Below, piece by piece: positions 35,149 through 46,225 of a stretch of DNA of 64,000 nucleotides. The stretch covers positions 33,055,098-33,119,097 of the forward strand of contig OY540812.1 of NCBI GenBank assembly GCA_961205875.1, written 5' to 3'. The position numbers and the translations under genes are program-made. Positions within the stretch are counted from its first letter, which is position 1. The number at the start of each line of letters is the position of its first letter. The notes beneath the pieces are model-generated. The model did not search any database, had not been told where the DNA came from, and saw nothing but the letters and a program-made list of their open reading frames with translations. Origin of the DNA: Sialis fuliginosa (taxonomy: Eukaryota > Arthropoda > Insecta > Megaloptera > Sialidae).

Positions 35149-35957
35149 ATTTTATTCAAAATTAGTTTTTATTTAATATCTGATAATAAGTGTTATCGAT
35201 TTCCAGTATTGAGCAATTATAATTTAGATCAGGGCTGTATGGGGCCAGTGGGCCCATCGATTTTTATCTAGTATTTTTTTGTTCTTTAATTTTTTCCTAA
35301 ATTAGATATTTGAATAAGATTGTATGGCGCAATATACATAAAAATATACTTTGCTCATTTATCATAGGATAAACCGTTTACGAAAAATATGGATGCAAAA
35401 GAAAGGATGTAGAATTTTACTTAATACGGTTGCTTCAAATTACAAAAAATATTTTTATATTCTTGTTCTATGATAAAAAATAAAACAAAAAATTAATAAA
35501 AATATACCTCCAAAAATTCATCCTTACCAACAAATAGCCATTTTAAGTATCGCTTTCTAATTATGTTAGTAAATTACTTGCAACATTAATAGAACTGGTT
35601 ATAGGTCTAAGAGAGTATATTTTTATGTATTTTGTCTCATACAGTCTTATTCAAATTTTTTACTCAGGAAAAAATTGAAGAACAAAATACTGGATAAAAA
35701 TCGACGGGCCTCCTGGGCCTATACAACCCTGGTCAAAATTACTATTGGTTGATACTGGATATAGATAACCATAACACTTAATATTAAACCCTGTATCAAA
35801 TTTCATAACTATGGCACAATAAGTTCTCAAGATATTAAATAAAAACTAATTTTGAGTAAAATCTTTGGAGGGCTGACAAATTTCCGGACACATGTTTATA
35901 TAATGTTTTTTGCTTAAAATATTTTTCTCGATGTACCGTTCAAGTTTGGCACGACTG

Positions 35958-36208
35958 AATCCTCCTGTATGTCAATTACAAAAAATAAATAAAATTACAT
36001 TTAAAGGCAATGCTGTACGATTCCTTGCTGATAAAGTTTTTTAAATACATAAAAAAAACTTTTCTTGTAATATGAGGAGCAGCAGAACAAAACCGGATAA
36101 ATCCATTTGTACAAATTTTACAGAAGTCAAAATGTAACTACCCTATTTATACTTTTGAGTACGGTTATATAGGTAGGTATTAGAATAACATACATTGCCG
36201 GTAACATA
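35958..36208. other. No gene recognised
   Basis: AT-rich spacer between the foldback host and the next repeat, with no feature visible. Confidence 0.4.
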
Positions 36209-36525
36209 GATATAATTTGTCCTTTACAGCATCCAATTGGATCTGAAATATAGTTTAGGAAATAACTTGAAATAATTAATATGTTATATTAATATTATTA
36301 AAGAGCCGTGTCGGGGCGTGGGTTAGGAGGGAGAGATTCGCGTGCGCTGGGCCGACATTCGGACTTTTTTGATCGTCATTGTTTTCAATAATTTACTTTT
36401 AAATTTAAACAGAACAAAAATTATTAGTACTTTTTGATCTGATTCGTTTTTCTTAGGTAATTTAGGTGTTGATTAGTTATTATTACAATAATAACTACGA
36501 GCGAAACCGCAGGCACAGCTAGTTT
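36209..36525 (-). repeat. Retroelement-like repeat N1, copy 1
   Basis: On the minus strand it opens AACTAGCTGTGCCTGCGGTT-TCGCTCG, passes a GC-rich block (GAATCTCTCCCTCC), and ends CAATTGGATGCTGTAAAGGA. The plus copy at 50350-50760 shares these parts in order. The opening is typical of truncated non-LTR retroelements or SINE-like repeats in insects. No coding remnant. Confidence 0.6.
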
Positions 36526-36531
36526 TATATA

Positions 36532-37380
36532 CGTGGTGTTTGTGGTGTTTTTTTAGACTTTCCAGCGGATTATTTCCAAAATAACGAATTTTTAGAGAAA
36601 ATGTTTCATACAAAAGTTTCATGGTTTCGAAGGGGCTCAATACTGACAATATGGGTTGACCTTGAAAAGGTCACATTAATGGGTTTTCAGGTTCAACTTT
36701 TCTGTTTCAATTCTAAACCTATATTTTTTGTTGCAGATTCGTAATTTACGAGGAAAAATAAGCAACTTTTATCTGAAACATTTTTTCTGAAAATGTGCAT
36801 TTTTTAAGAAGTTTCTGGATATTCAATAATTTTTTACTCGAAAACTATTAATTTTCAAAAATAATCATAAGAGGTAAAAAGTGCTTAGATTCACAGAGAA
36901 TTTTATTTTATTTGTTTTTAAATTTTTTCTTCAAAAAATCAAAAAAAATACTTTAAGTTGTATAAAAAGTTAATATTAAATTTTAATAAAAAAAATCTCT
37001 GAGAATGCATGCTTAAATTTAAGTGCTTTTTTCATCTTGTGATTTTTCTTAAAAATTTATAGTTTTCGAGTAAAAAATTATTGAATATCCAGAAATTTAT
37101 TTTTGTTTTGCTCCATATCATAAAAAATAGACATTTTCAGAAAAAATGTTTCAGGTAAAAATTGCTTATTTTTCCTCGTAAATTACGAATCTGCAACAAA
37201 AAATATAAGTTTAGATTTGAAACAGAAAAGTTGAACCTGAAAACCCATTAATGTGACCTTTTCAAGGTCAACCCATATTGTCAGTACTGAGCCGCCTCGA
37301 AACCATGAAACTTTTGTATGAAACATTTTCTCTGTTATTTGGGAAATAATCCGCTGGAAAGTCTTTACAAAAACACCCGG
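36532..37380. mobile_element. Foldback element F, copy 1 (849 bp)
   Basis: Two arms of about 400 bp pair nearly throughout. Matching marks are GACTTTCCAGCGGATTATTT, CATGGTTTCGA, TCAGGTTCAACTTTTCTGTT and GATTCGTAATTTACGAGGAA against their complements. The right end CACCCGG is followed by TATA, and TATA also precedes the left end, a possible duplication. Both arms carry a TGACCT/AGGTCA pair. A second copy lies inside a hAT at 46362-47079. The 92-codon frame at 37183-37461 is arm sequence. Confidence 0.88.
36657..36673. promoter_or_regulatory. Everted AGGTCA half-sites in foldback F
   Basis: TGACCTTGAAAAGGTCA contains two nuclear-receptor half-sites. Its complement includes TCAAGGTCA, the extended half-site bound by FTZ-F1/ERR-type receptors in insects. 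The mirror site TGACCTTTTCAAGGTCA is in the other arm at 37254-37270, and TGACCTTTCTAAGGTCA is in the hAT-borne copy at 46961. Motif match only; binding is not shown. Confidence 0.35.
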
Positions 37381-37441
37381 TATATGTCGCGAACGAAGTT
37401 GCGGGTAATAGCTAATATATGATAATTGATAATACATAGCA

Positions 37442-38151
37442 TAGAGCTGGGCGCGGACCATGAATTTTTCGGGTCACGTCGGGTCACGGCCGTGATCCGC
37501 GTAAGTGTGAGCGATTTTCAAAACTTGAATCGTGAGCGGGCGTGATCGTGAGTCAAATTAAAACAACCGTGCGTGAGTAAATTTTTCTCGTGCGTGATTC
37601 CGCGAGTATATTTTGAAGATAATTTTTTTTATAAACTTATTTGATCTTTTTTTTAATATTTGAACTAATAATGCATAAATATAATTATGTTTTAAAACGA
37701 ATTTTGACATTAAAACATATAAGTAGTATAAAAAATAAATGTTATTTTTAGAAGCACTTTCACATGGTCAGTATTGCCAACTATATCAGAACACCAAAAA
37801 AAGATTTAAAAATGCATTGTAGCTTTATTTTCTAATTGCTTTGTTTGCTATTATTGTACTAGAATGTAATAAAGAAGAAAATAATATGAGAATATAAAAT
37901 ATACTACACAATATATTGCACGTAAAAACATTAATTTTCATTTCAAAATTTAATTTACAACAATTAGATTAAATCGGGTCACGAGCGTGACCCACCGTGC
38001 GTGATCGGGCGTGAGTAAAAAAATAGAATTCGTTAGCGTGCGTGATCGTGAATACTTTTTTTGTAACCATGAGTGAGCGGGCGTGACTAAAAAATTTTCT
38101 CTCGTGAGCGGGCGTGGTCGTGAGCAAAAATTACTCACGCGCCCAGCTCTA
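37442..38151. mobile_element. hAT miniature element with perfect ends (710 bp)
   Basis: The ends are TAGAGCTGGGCGCG and CGCGCCCAGCTCTA, perfect over 14 bases. The 8-bp duplication ACATAGCA is identical on both sides (37434-37441, 38152-38159). Both subterminal regions carry many copies of CGTGAGCGGGCGTGA-like motifs, the sort of repeat often bound by hAT transposases. The middle is AT-rich and non-coding. A diverged 3' fragment is at 53467-53600. Likely a recent insertion. Confidence 0.93.
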
Positions 38152-38556
38152 ACATAGCATATGACAATGTAATATATTGTAAATTATATATTGTAGTATG
38201 TAGAACAGTTTTAACAAGGTTCAGTATATACATATAACCAAACATACATGCACAGAAGTTTTGGACGTAGTTCTCGATTAGCTTCTCAATCAATCACAAC
38301 AACATTGAGGTAAGTTTTTGAGAAAACCTCTCGAGCGAGGGAGAGTCACTCGACAGACTCTTAGCATTGTTTGCCGCTCTATAAAAATCATAGCCGCAAT
38401 CATTCGAGTGGTCTCAACTTTCAAGTATTAAGTTTTGAAGCGATATGTACTTTGTGTGGTACACATGCATACATACACACATAAATCAATGCCTTGTATA
38501 AAACATACTGCTTTGTGCAATATGTTATGTGGATATTTTTAAATATATGTATCTGA

Positions 38557-39819
38557 TAGGGGTGTACCGGAATTGGAATTTTCAATTCCGGCCGGAACAC
38601 AGTGTGATTATTTCTCATTTTTTATTCAAAAATCTTTCTCCGGCTCAATTTTTATCATATAAAATTTCCTTTCATTGTAAGGGGTGAAATAACCACAAAA
38701 TATTAGAGTATTTTTTGTTTTTATTTTATTATTCTTTGACGGTAAGATATATTTAAAAAAAATACTCTACTCATTTAGATCTATCAGTTGGCACCCCCAA
38801 AATGTTATTGCTTATACAATTAGAAAAAGTTATAAACTTTAATTAAAAAAATATATTTTCATATAATATAATATCGATATAGGTGTCCTAAAAGTCATGG
38901 ATTCGAATGGTAATGACTTTTGGGACACCTGTTTATTGTTATTATATTATATGAAAACACTTTTTTTTTAAATTAAAGTTTATAACTTTTTCTAATTGTT
39001 AAAACAATTAAAATTTTAGGGGTACCAAATGATAGACCTAAATAAATAGAGTAATTTATTATTTGTTAATATCTTCTACCGTTAAGGAATAATAAAATGA
39101 AAACAAAAAACACTCATTTTAGGGTTATTTCCCCTCCTTACAAGAAAGGGGGCAACAAATAAAAAAACGCGCAGACTCCAGTTATTCCCTAATTTATATA
39201 GATTATAAGCAGTGCAAACATTTTATGATACGATAAAAATGTAGCCGGAGAACTCGAATAAAGATTTAACATTTAATAAATCAAAATGAAAAATATCATG
39301 TTATATTTTAAAGTTAGCTGATTATTTTTGTGTTTAATTTGTTTTAATTGAACAATTAGTTTCCGCGAAAAAAATCATGCAAACATGAATTTTTCGCTAT
39401 TTTTAAAGTTAAAGTATATTTTACCATAAAAACTATAGAATTAAAAAAGAAGTTGACGAGACAAAAAATATTAATTGTAATTCAATGAAGCTTACATACA
39501 TATTATTGTGTAGATTTTTTTAGGGAGATTTATATTTATAAAACAAAAATTTGTTTAAATACCTATTAAAGGACCGCATAAAAAAATACTGCATTATGAT
39601 ATTTAAATGGTTGTTTCTTTTGAAATTTTTGATAAAAATATTGTATAATGATTATTACATAAATTTTTATGTTATAAACAAAAAAATTCATTTATTATTT
39701 AAGAAAATCTTAGTAGAAAGTGGAAATAAAATTAAAAAATTCTGGCAAATCTGGCCGGAATTTTAATAACTCCGACTGGAACTAGAACCGGAATAATCGT
39801 GAATTCTGGTACACCCCTA
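38557..39819. mobile_element. hAT element containing a foldback (1,263 bp)
   Basis: The left end TAGGGGTGTACCGGAATT pairs with the right end AATTCTGGTACACCCCTA. The flanks GTATCTGA (38549-38556) and GTACCTGA (39820-39827) are an 8-bp duplication with one change. Subterminal GGCCGGAA motifs occur on both sides. A 468-bp palindrome sits inside at 38675-39142. The 71-codon frame at 39551-39766 is low-complexity. Confidence 0.9.
38675..39142. mobile_element. 468-bp palindrome nested in a hAT element
   Basis: The arms open TTGTAAGGGGTGAAATAACC and close GGTTATTTCCCCTCCTTAC-A. Most of each arm pairs, including AGAAAAAGTTATAAACTTTA against its complement. At the centre lies a second hairpin, AGGTGTCCTAAAAGTCAT to ATGACTTTTGGGACACCT (38881-38930). 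Confidence 0.85.
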
Positions 39820-40389
39820 GTACCTGATGATTTCTTATGCATGCAGTTGCTAGAATTATGTATAATGTGTTCTATTACGACTAAATTGGGTAATATTTAA
39901 ATTGTCTAAAAAACTTATTTTGTTGGAAAATACTACTACTTTCATGTTTTGGTTGATTGATTGTCACTTTAAAATAACACCGGAAGTTAAAAACATTTAT
40001 AAGAAATGTACACGGTTACCCGACTAGAAAAAGGATGAGGGTCTGTAATGTACGTCTGGTTCGTGGTAAATAATACCAAAACGCTGCACTTTCTTATTGA
40101 GGTATGCCACTTTCTGTGGTCATACAGATAGGGAGCCACTTTAAAATCCTGTTATATCGGCTATTAAAAATGCCCCCCCACCGGTGTTTTTAAATTGTCT
40201 GTATCTCAGCACCTAATCATCCGATTTCAACATTATTTTGTTTATTTTAAGGTTCTTATTAAGAAAATAATTTTTTATTATTATTCATTTTTCTCTAAAT
40301 CTTAAGGATTCCCCATAATTTTCAAAAATTTGAAAATTTCACTTTTCTTACGAACTTAATTGTTATATTACTTTTTTATTATGCCCATT

Positions 40390-40520
40390 TTAAAAGCTTA
40401 TAGAAGAGCCTTTACGATATTCACTGTGTGACGAAACGTTGGCGGATGTAACGACCAAATTTCCATGGCTTACACCCAGAAGCCAAGATCCATATCCAGT
40501 TCACCGCGGAAGCCTAAAAA
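40390..40520 (+). repeat. Repeat shared with 49650-49790
   Basis: TTCACTGTGTGACGAAACGTTGG followed by TTACACCCAGAAGCCAAGATCC matches, in inverted orientation, GGATCTTTGCTTCTGGGTATA and CCAACGTTTCGTCACACATTG at 49650-49790. Class unknown. Confidence 0.6.
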
Positions 40521-41100
40521 CATAGTGATTTGTGAAAATAATACGTTGCAACTATGTATTTCTAAATATCACATTTGGCATCATTTAAATACTTTCAAAT
40601 AAAAGATTTTGAACTAATTTAATTTTTTTCAGAATAATATATGAAATGACTTTACCTCACATATAAATAATTAAGAAAATGCAGCGCCTTAAAGGGCCAA
40701 AAACCCGCCTTATGGACCCTCATCCTTTGCTTAAACATAATCAGGTCAGGCACTCAGGCAGCATAATGAGGATAACGTACGGCTTGTAATGTAGAACAGT
40801 ACTGAGGACGTAATACCTTATGTGGAACTGATAAGGTTTTTCTGATAAAAAAACCCATCCTGTTTTATTATACCCCTTTCTTCCCTCCTTCTTAACGCCC
40901 CTCACCCTTCCTTCGACACTCGTACGAGATTATTTTTTTCAGCCTCCAATGATTGTATCTTTTTATTAATCTCTCTTTGGCGATGATTGTGGTAGCGTCC
41001 ATATAAACATTTTCAGAATTCGATATAGTGCATCCTTTATGAAGTTCATGATCAACTCCTATAAATTTAGTTATGTACGCTTTATTTAAAAGCTTCTTCA

Positions 41101-41529
41101 GGGGTCGTCCATAAATAAATTACGTCTACGTTAAGGGGGAGGAGGGGGGTTTACAAAGTGTGACGTGTGTGGCAAGGAGGGGGGAGGAGTCATAAGCATC
41201 GTGACGTCACATCTAAAAATCAAAACAATGAATTTTATATGAATTCTAAGAACAAAAATGTAAGGAAAAATTAATATGTTGTTAGTAACTCGAGACCTGT
41301 GAAGAGTTATTGGGAAAATTTCAAATGTGAATGGAAAAATTTAATATAAATAAAAATAATATAAACATTTTTTTTTCGTTGATTTTGAACACTTACTTAA
41401 TTATTGTTTCAAAATTTGTGTGACGTCACAACAGGGGGGGCCAAACAAATGTGACAACATGCGACAAGGCCGAGGGGGAGGGGTAAAAAAAACATGAAAT
41501 TTGTGTGACGTACTTTATGGATGGTCTCC
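41101..41529. mobile_element. Inverted-repeat MITE with GTCGTCCATAAA end
   Basis: The left end GGGGTCGTCCATAAA pairs imperfectly with the right end TTTATGGATGGTCTCC. Next to each end lies a (A/C)GTACGTCAC/GTGACGTA-like stretch and a G-rich run. Elements with this terminus are widespread in insect genomes. No target duplication was resolved. Confidence 0.7.
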
Positions 41530-41890
41530 TATGTATATACAAATGAATTTGAAAATAATAGCGTGAGTTAACTTACAACAATTCACAGACTAACATATGG
41601 TACTAATCAGGAAAGCATGATACTAATGTGTTCTTTGGATATACTACTTTGGTCCTAACATGGTGCTAATCAGGAAAGTATGATATTACTTATTGTTAGT
41701 AATATTTTGGTCCATTCTCAGACCTAAGTAGGAGAACCGCATAAAGCTATCATACATTCAGTGGCATGCCTTACAAACTCCTGAATAGGTCCTGATATAT
41801 TCACTGAATGTCCTGAGTAAATTTCTAGTCGGGTAGTTTGTACCTATAATAATTAAAAATTAAATATAAAGCATTTTATACTACTTACAC

Positions 41891-42222
41891 CAAAAGTCTC
41901 CAACCTTTTTGTACCTTAGAGCACATTCTAGAATACCGATCGAACGACGAGTACCATTTATTTTTTCAAGATGCCCTCATCAAAATTGCGCTCTCGGACG
42001 TCTCTCACGACTTAACAAAAAAAGTATATTATATGAATAAACAAATAATTATTTTCAAATAAATACGCTTATATTTCTCTAATTACCTAGTTACTAAATA
42101 AAAATATTATATTTTATTGAAAATTTCAATAATTTTTTTATCGTTGTCGCACAGCGGCGGGCACACGTATAAAAGGTGTGCGGGCGCCATGGTGCCCGCG
42201 GGCATAGGGTTGAAGACCCCTG
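41891..42222. mobile_element. hAT miniature element (332 bp)
   Basis: The left end CAAAAGTCTCCAACCTTTTTG pairs with the right end read inward, CAGGGGTCTTCAACCC. The flanks ACTTACAC (41883-41890) and ACTTACAA (42223-42230) form an 8-bp duplication with one mismatch. A GC-rich block (GCGGGCACACG..GTGCCCGCGGGC) lies near the right end. Non-coding. Confidence 0.88.
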
Positions 42223-42338
42223 ACTTACAACATTTCGGTGGGGTAAAACCTATCACCTCCCCCCCCCACCCCCACGGTTATGCCATTTAGTGTTTTATAT
42301 AATTTTAAAAATACAAACAAACAAAAAATATACAGGTA

Positions 42339-42908
42339 GGGTCGAGCGGGGTAAATATGAAACACCAAAAAATTGGGGTAAAAGTGAAACAAGCTTGTAA
42401 CTAAAAAACTTATTTGCTTATAGGAGAATTATAAAAACTGACATCATCATTAAAGGTTTGGTAAAGCGACCTGAAAATATGAATCGCCTATAAGTGATAT
42501 GTCACCCCTACAAATTTCCCTGTTAGTCGATGTCAAAACGTGTGAATTAAATTTTAATTCTTTGCACATAATTTTCTGTATAGCTCATATATTAATTAAA
42601 GTTACAATTTCACATTGATATGCCACAAAGAAGATAAATCAAAGTTGCCTTTGTAGCTTTTCTTTTAATTTTTCGAAAAATATTTTCCATTAGAGGCCTG
42701 TTTCACTTTTTCCTTACCTGTTTCATTTTTTCCTAAATTAGAGGTTACAAATGAAACACACTTTTTTTTATTTTTAAGGTCCGTGTTGTATCGTACAGTT
42801 CAAATGACGTAAGTATTTAAAATGGTTATTCATAAGCGCATCTAATAGATAAAATTAGAGTATTCATTTGTATATTGTATTTTGTTTCACTTTTACCCCA
42901 GTTGACCC
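42339..42908 (+). mobile_element. TA-flanked element T, copy 2 (570 bp)
   Basis: Starts GGGTCGAGCGGGGTAAATAT and ends TTACCCCAGTTGACCC, with TA on both sides (42337-42338, 42909-42910). It is collinear with copies at 28070 and 60801. A short duplication TTTCACTTTTTCCTTACCTG near 42702 is partly shared with copy 3 only, so these two are closer to each other. Confidence 0.9.
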
Positions 42909-42910
42909 TA

Positions 42911-43533
42911 CAATATACATTTTAATATCGTTTTTACCTATGTGTAATATATAAATTTACTTTTACTATTATTAGGTACATACTATAAAGTGAGCAGTGT
43001 TTTTTTTTCAACTAGCTACACGAAGACAAGTTTTAGGAGGAATAAAAAACCTTACAATCTCAGAGCAAGTGTGGAAATGTGTGAGTGTGTGAAGTCAAGG
43101 TGGTTGGTTTTTTGAACCCTCACGATCCCTTTCCAGTATAGTATAACGCGGACCTTTGTGCTACTAAAAGAAATGTAATAAGTAAAAGAGTGCTCGGAAT
43201 CAGTAAACGGGATGTTACTTTATTCTGTAGTAAAATATAATATACTAGAGGCTTCGCGCCCCAATCGCTAATCGCGCCATATTTAGATACTCAAATTTAT
43301 TCGGGTCGCAGATTTTAGTTTTTGTGACTAACTGTTTTTAAAACGGCCAATGTCAGCGCGGCTGATGCGTTCTTAAAATGAAGGTACCACTTCCTCACGA
43401 CTGAAACAATCAAAAATTACTGTTCACAAATCGCTACATATTGCAATTCTAGCCCGATCAAGATTTTACTTTTTTTTAATAATCAACCCATTAACGCCCA
43501 AGAGTGCGTCAACGCAACATTATGAAAACTATT
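42911..43533. other. No gene recognised
   Basis: Less AT-rich than average in places. GGCTTCGCGCCCCAATCGCTA at about 43250 resembles the opening of a truncated retroelement, but the extent is unclear. Confidence 0.35.
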
Positions 43534-44362
43534 TTGCTTCCTCGCAATATCGAAGATACGAGAAGCTATGTGATCGTTTCAGATTGAGACAAAAAAAAGT
43601 TCTCCAATTTCAAAATTTTAAATTTATTTATCCGTTTCACGTCAAGACAAACACTTTTCGTTCCGTGTCTGTCTGTCTGTCCGTGTGTCCGTGTGTCCGT
43701 TCGTCCGTCCGTCCGTCTGTCCCCTGAATCCTTGTCACACGCATAACTCATGAACCACTGAACCGATATTATTGAAACTTGGTCGGATGGTTGGGTTTGG
43801 TTTGAGGACGGTCCCATTTCAAAATCATCAAAATCGTGTGTAAGGGGGAGGGGTGACACCCCAAAATATTTCTTTTTTCAAGATATCTCAAGAACGACAC
43901 ATGTTACGAGAAAATTGTATAGAATATTTTTTGTAGAGAATTAAATTTCCTATAATATGGGTCTACTACGTTTGTTGTAAAATATTCCCTTACAAAGATT
44001 TATCTAAATTAATTTTAAAAATTCGTGTTTTGTTTTTCTAAATTGATATTTGATTGGATATATTAAGTGTCATTTTGACGTTTTAAATGTCACTTTGGCG
44101 TTTTAAATGTCACTTTGACGTTTTAAATGTCATTTTGACATTTGCATAAATTTAGATTTAGATTGAAATTGTCAAAAAATTAAAAATATATGAAAAAATA
44201 TTCAGGTGCGTTTTAAGAAAAAATTCGAACTAAGATTTTTTAGTAAAATTTGTATAAAAATTAAATGGTTAACCAATGCCAGGCAATTTATCTGAACACT
44301 ATCGGTTTTAGTGAATGTAGCACGAGGAAGCACTGTGCATTTACTTGGCAGATGTTTTTTTA
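43534..44362 (+). repeat. Family A repeat, copy 5, longest
   Basis: It runs from TGCTTCCTCGCAATATCGAA to CGAGGAAGCACTGTGC and TACTTGGCAGATG. It has the most expanded core, a run of GTCTGTCTGTCCGTGTGTCCG type at 43669-43722. A local 20-bp tandem repeat follows at 44068-44143. The 97-codon minus frame at 43566-43859 is a reading of this core and not a gene. Confidence 0.8.
44068..44143. repeat. 20-bp tandem repeat
   Basis: Almost four units of TGTCACTTTGACGTTTTAAA (C/T and A/G variants) sit in family A copy 5 and are absent from the other copies, so the expansion is private to it. Confidence 0.85.
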
Positions 44363-45588
44363 ATATTTAATTCTAATCGTCAAATTAGTTATTCTAAAAA
44401 GTGTGTTATATTATTGACATTAGGGTATTAGAAAACTAATATTCATAATACAAAGGTGAGTTTTATTTATGACTAATTCCATTAAAAATTTTCATATAGG
44501 TACATTCTGGTACATATTAAAAAAATATTCACATAAACTATACGGAAACAATAAATAATCAGTATTAAAGTATTTATAATCATACTGTGTTGGGAAGGTG
44601 ATTGTGTGGACCTAAAGAGTCTCACCCCACCCCAAGCTTGTTTTTTAAGTTTTTACGACGAAAACTTATAAAGTCAATACAAACATAACACATGGCACTA
44701 GACAAATGCCATCTTTAGATGGAGCTTAGTGACACTAACAACAAAAATTTTAATTATGTTAATTAGTGCGGATAGTTTCGATGCAACAGACATTGTCCGT
44801 TTCATTGCATAATTATTTTTGGTTTTGATGTTTTGCACATATATAAAGCTTCCTGGGAGTGATAAAATGTTAGAAAATATCTACATGATAATAAACTGAC
44901 AATAAAATAATAGAAACTGTAATTGTGAAACAATAAAACGACACTTGAGTGTATACCTTCGCATGTGTTTGTTGTGAAGTTGTCAAACTTTAAAAGATAA
45001 CAAAGCCTACGAGGAGAAGCTATTAGCAACAACAAAATAATAAGTTCTTTGTGTTCGGCATCTAAGTACCTTAGCAAAACAATGACTTAACGATGGCGCG
45101 TCGCCGTAGTGTAACTTAATTCCAAGAGATGGCAGCAGCTCCGACAGCAAAGTCATGTAATGTATTATATAATAGGTCACATCAAGTTTAATTAGCGCTC
45201 GCAGGAATGCCAAAGTTGTTCGTGCTATTCTTCGCCAATTATTTATCTTGCATACATGCAAATTGGATGTGTGAGGGAATAATTCTAAACACTGCTCGTT
45301 TTGGTGGTTCGTTTCAGGGTAAGATGGAATTGGCTATATTTGAAATGTTTAGAAACCTCAAAGGTTAATTATAGACACACGGTGACAAACCAATTTTCTT
45401 ATTATATACTAGAATTACTCGGTAAATTTATGTAGTTAAAATTCATCGATACATGTCGTTATATAAAATATAGACTTTTGTATCAAGTATGTCAAATACG
45501 CGACCCAACCAGCCAGTAAAGATATTCTAGTTGTGATTATTATTATATGAAAATAAAACGTCCAGTGAGTGTTGGGCACGCACTTGAT
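44363..45588. other. No gene recognised
   Basis: AT-rich. The two minus frames of 84-91 codons at 44802-45261 overlap each other in different frames and have no recognisable domain. I do not call them genes. Confidence 0.4.
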
Positions 45589-46087
45589 AGGGTTCCGTAG
45601 TAAGATTTATAAAAAAGAGTTATTTAAAAATTATTCATAAACAATTTTTGTTACTGTGTTTACTTTAATTTTTATTGAAGTATTCATTCAAAGCTTTATT
45701 CTGGATTTTTTTAGATTTTTTGCATCGATAGTTTAGAAGTTAGAGAGGGGGTCCTCTGATCATCATTTTAAAAAGCAAATATATCGTGACTGAAGATTAA
45801 AATCAAAGGGTCATATAACATTTTTTGTTGCATTTAAAGGGACTTCTCTAAATACACCCCACGTAATGTGTTAAATTAAAAAATGGTCCCATTTTTTTTT
45901 TGCAATTTAGTAGACCTATCTGAAAACACACCATTTAATGGGATAAGTGAATTTTTTTTTTTTTCAAAAACCTCATCATTTCTGTTTTTGAGTTATCAAT
46001 TTACGTCCGTATACCAAATTTCTATAGACGGTGAAACTATAGGAACCCTTATTGTCTCGCTACGTAGTGTTCTACGGACCCTAAAAA
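45589..46087. mobile_element. Short inverted-repeat element with AGGGTTCCGT end
   Basis: The left end AGGGTTCCGTAG and the right end CTACGGACCCT are near-complementary, separated by about 500 bp. GGGCACGCACTTG stands just before the left end. Such AGGGTTCCGTA repeats are abundant in several insect orders. The 88-codon frame at 45883-46149 is not convincing as a gene. Confidence 0.5.
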
Positions 46088-46225
46088 TTGTGTTTTTAAA
46101 ATTTTCAAACCACCTTTTGTTTTCTTACGGGGCAAAAAGTTGGTTATGATGGCAAAGAACGTGTATTTACTCTTCTTTTCAACAATATGTCATTTATACT
46201 TTTTTTATTTATTATACATATAAAT

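Larger units (their letters stand above)
29143..35957. mobile_element. Foldback element split by a gypsy retrotransposon
   Basis: The left arm is 29143-29258 plus 35149 onward; the right arm is its complement up to 35957. Matching marks are AACTTGAAC, AAATATTTTAAGCAAAAAAC, ACATGTGTCCG, CCCTCCAAA and AAAATTAGTTTTTATTTAAT against their complements at about 35950 down to 35850. Without the retrotransposon the element is about 920 bp. Its inner part (35230-35731) has its own ends CAGGGCTGTATGGGGCC and GGGCCTATACAACCCTG, so it may hold a nested hAT-like palindrome; 8-bp duplications around that part do not match. A lone arm fragment is at 6600-6745. Confidence 0.8.
40019..41833. mobile_element. 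TA-flanked composite element (1,815 bp)
   Basis: The ends CCCGACTAGAAA and TTTCTAGTCGGG are perfect 12-bp inverted repeats and TA borders both sides. Inside, AAAGGATGAGGGTC (40030) and GACCCTCATCCTTT (about 40715) form a second inverted pair, and a third element lies at 41101-41529. Direct repeats of TAATCAGGAAAG(C/T)ATGATA occur at about 41605 and 41670. No open frame; a stack of non-autonomous insertions. Confidence 0.72.

Noticed and set aside
35230-35731. Nested hAT with CAGGGCTG..CAACCCTG ends inside the foldback
   Set aside because: Ends pair well, but the flanking 8 bases (ATTTAGAT and GTCAAAAT) do not match, so it may be just the inner part of the foldback.
37442-38151. CRISPR-like array from repeated CGTGAGCGGGCG motifs
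   Set aside because: Motifs are irregularly spaced, on both strands, and lie at the ends of a hAT element in a eukaryotic sequence.
44802-45261. Two overlapping minus frames of 84-91 codons
   Set aside because: They overlap in different frames and show no recognisable feature.
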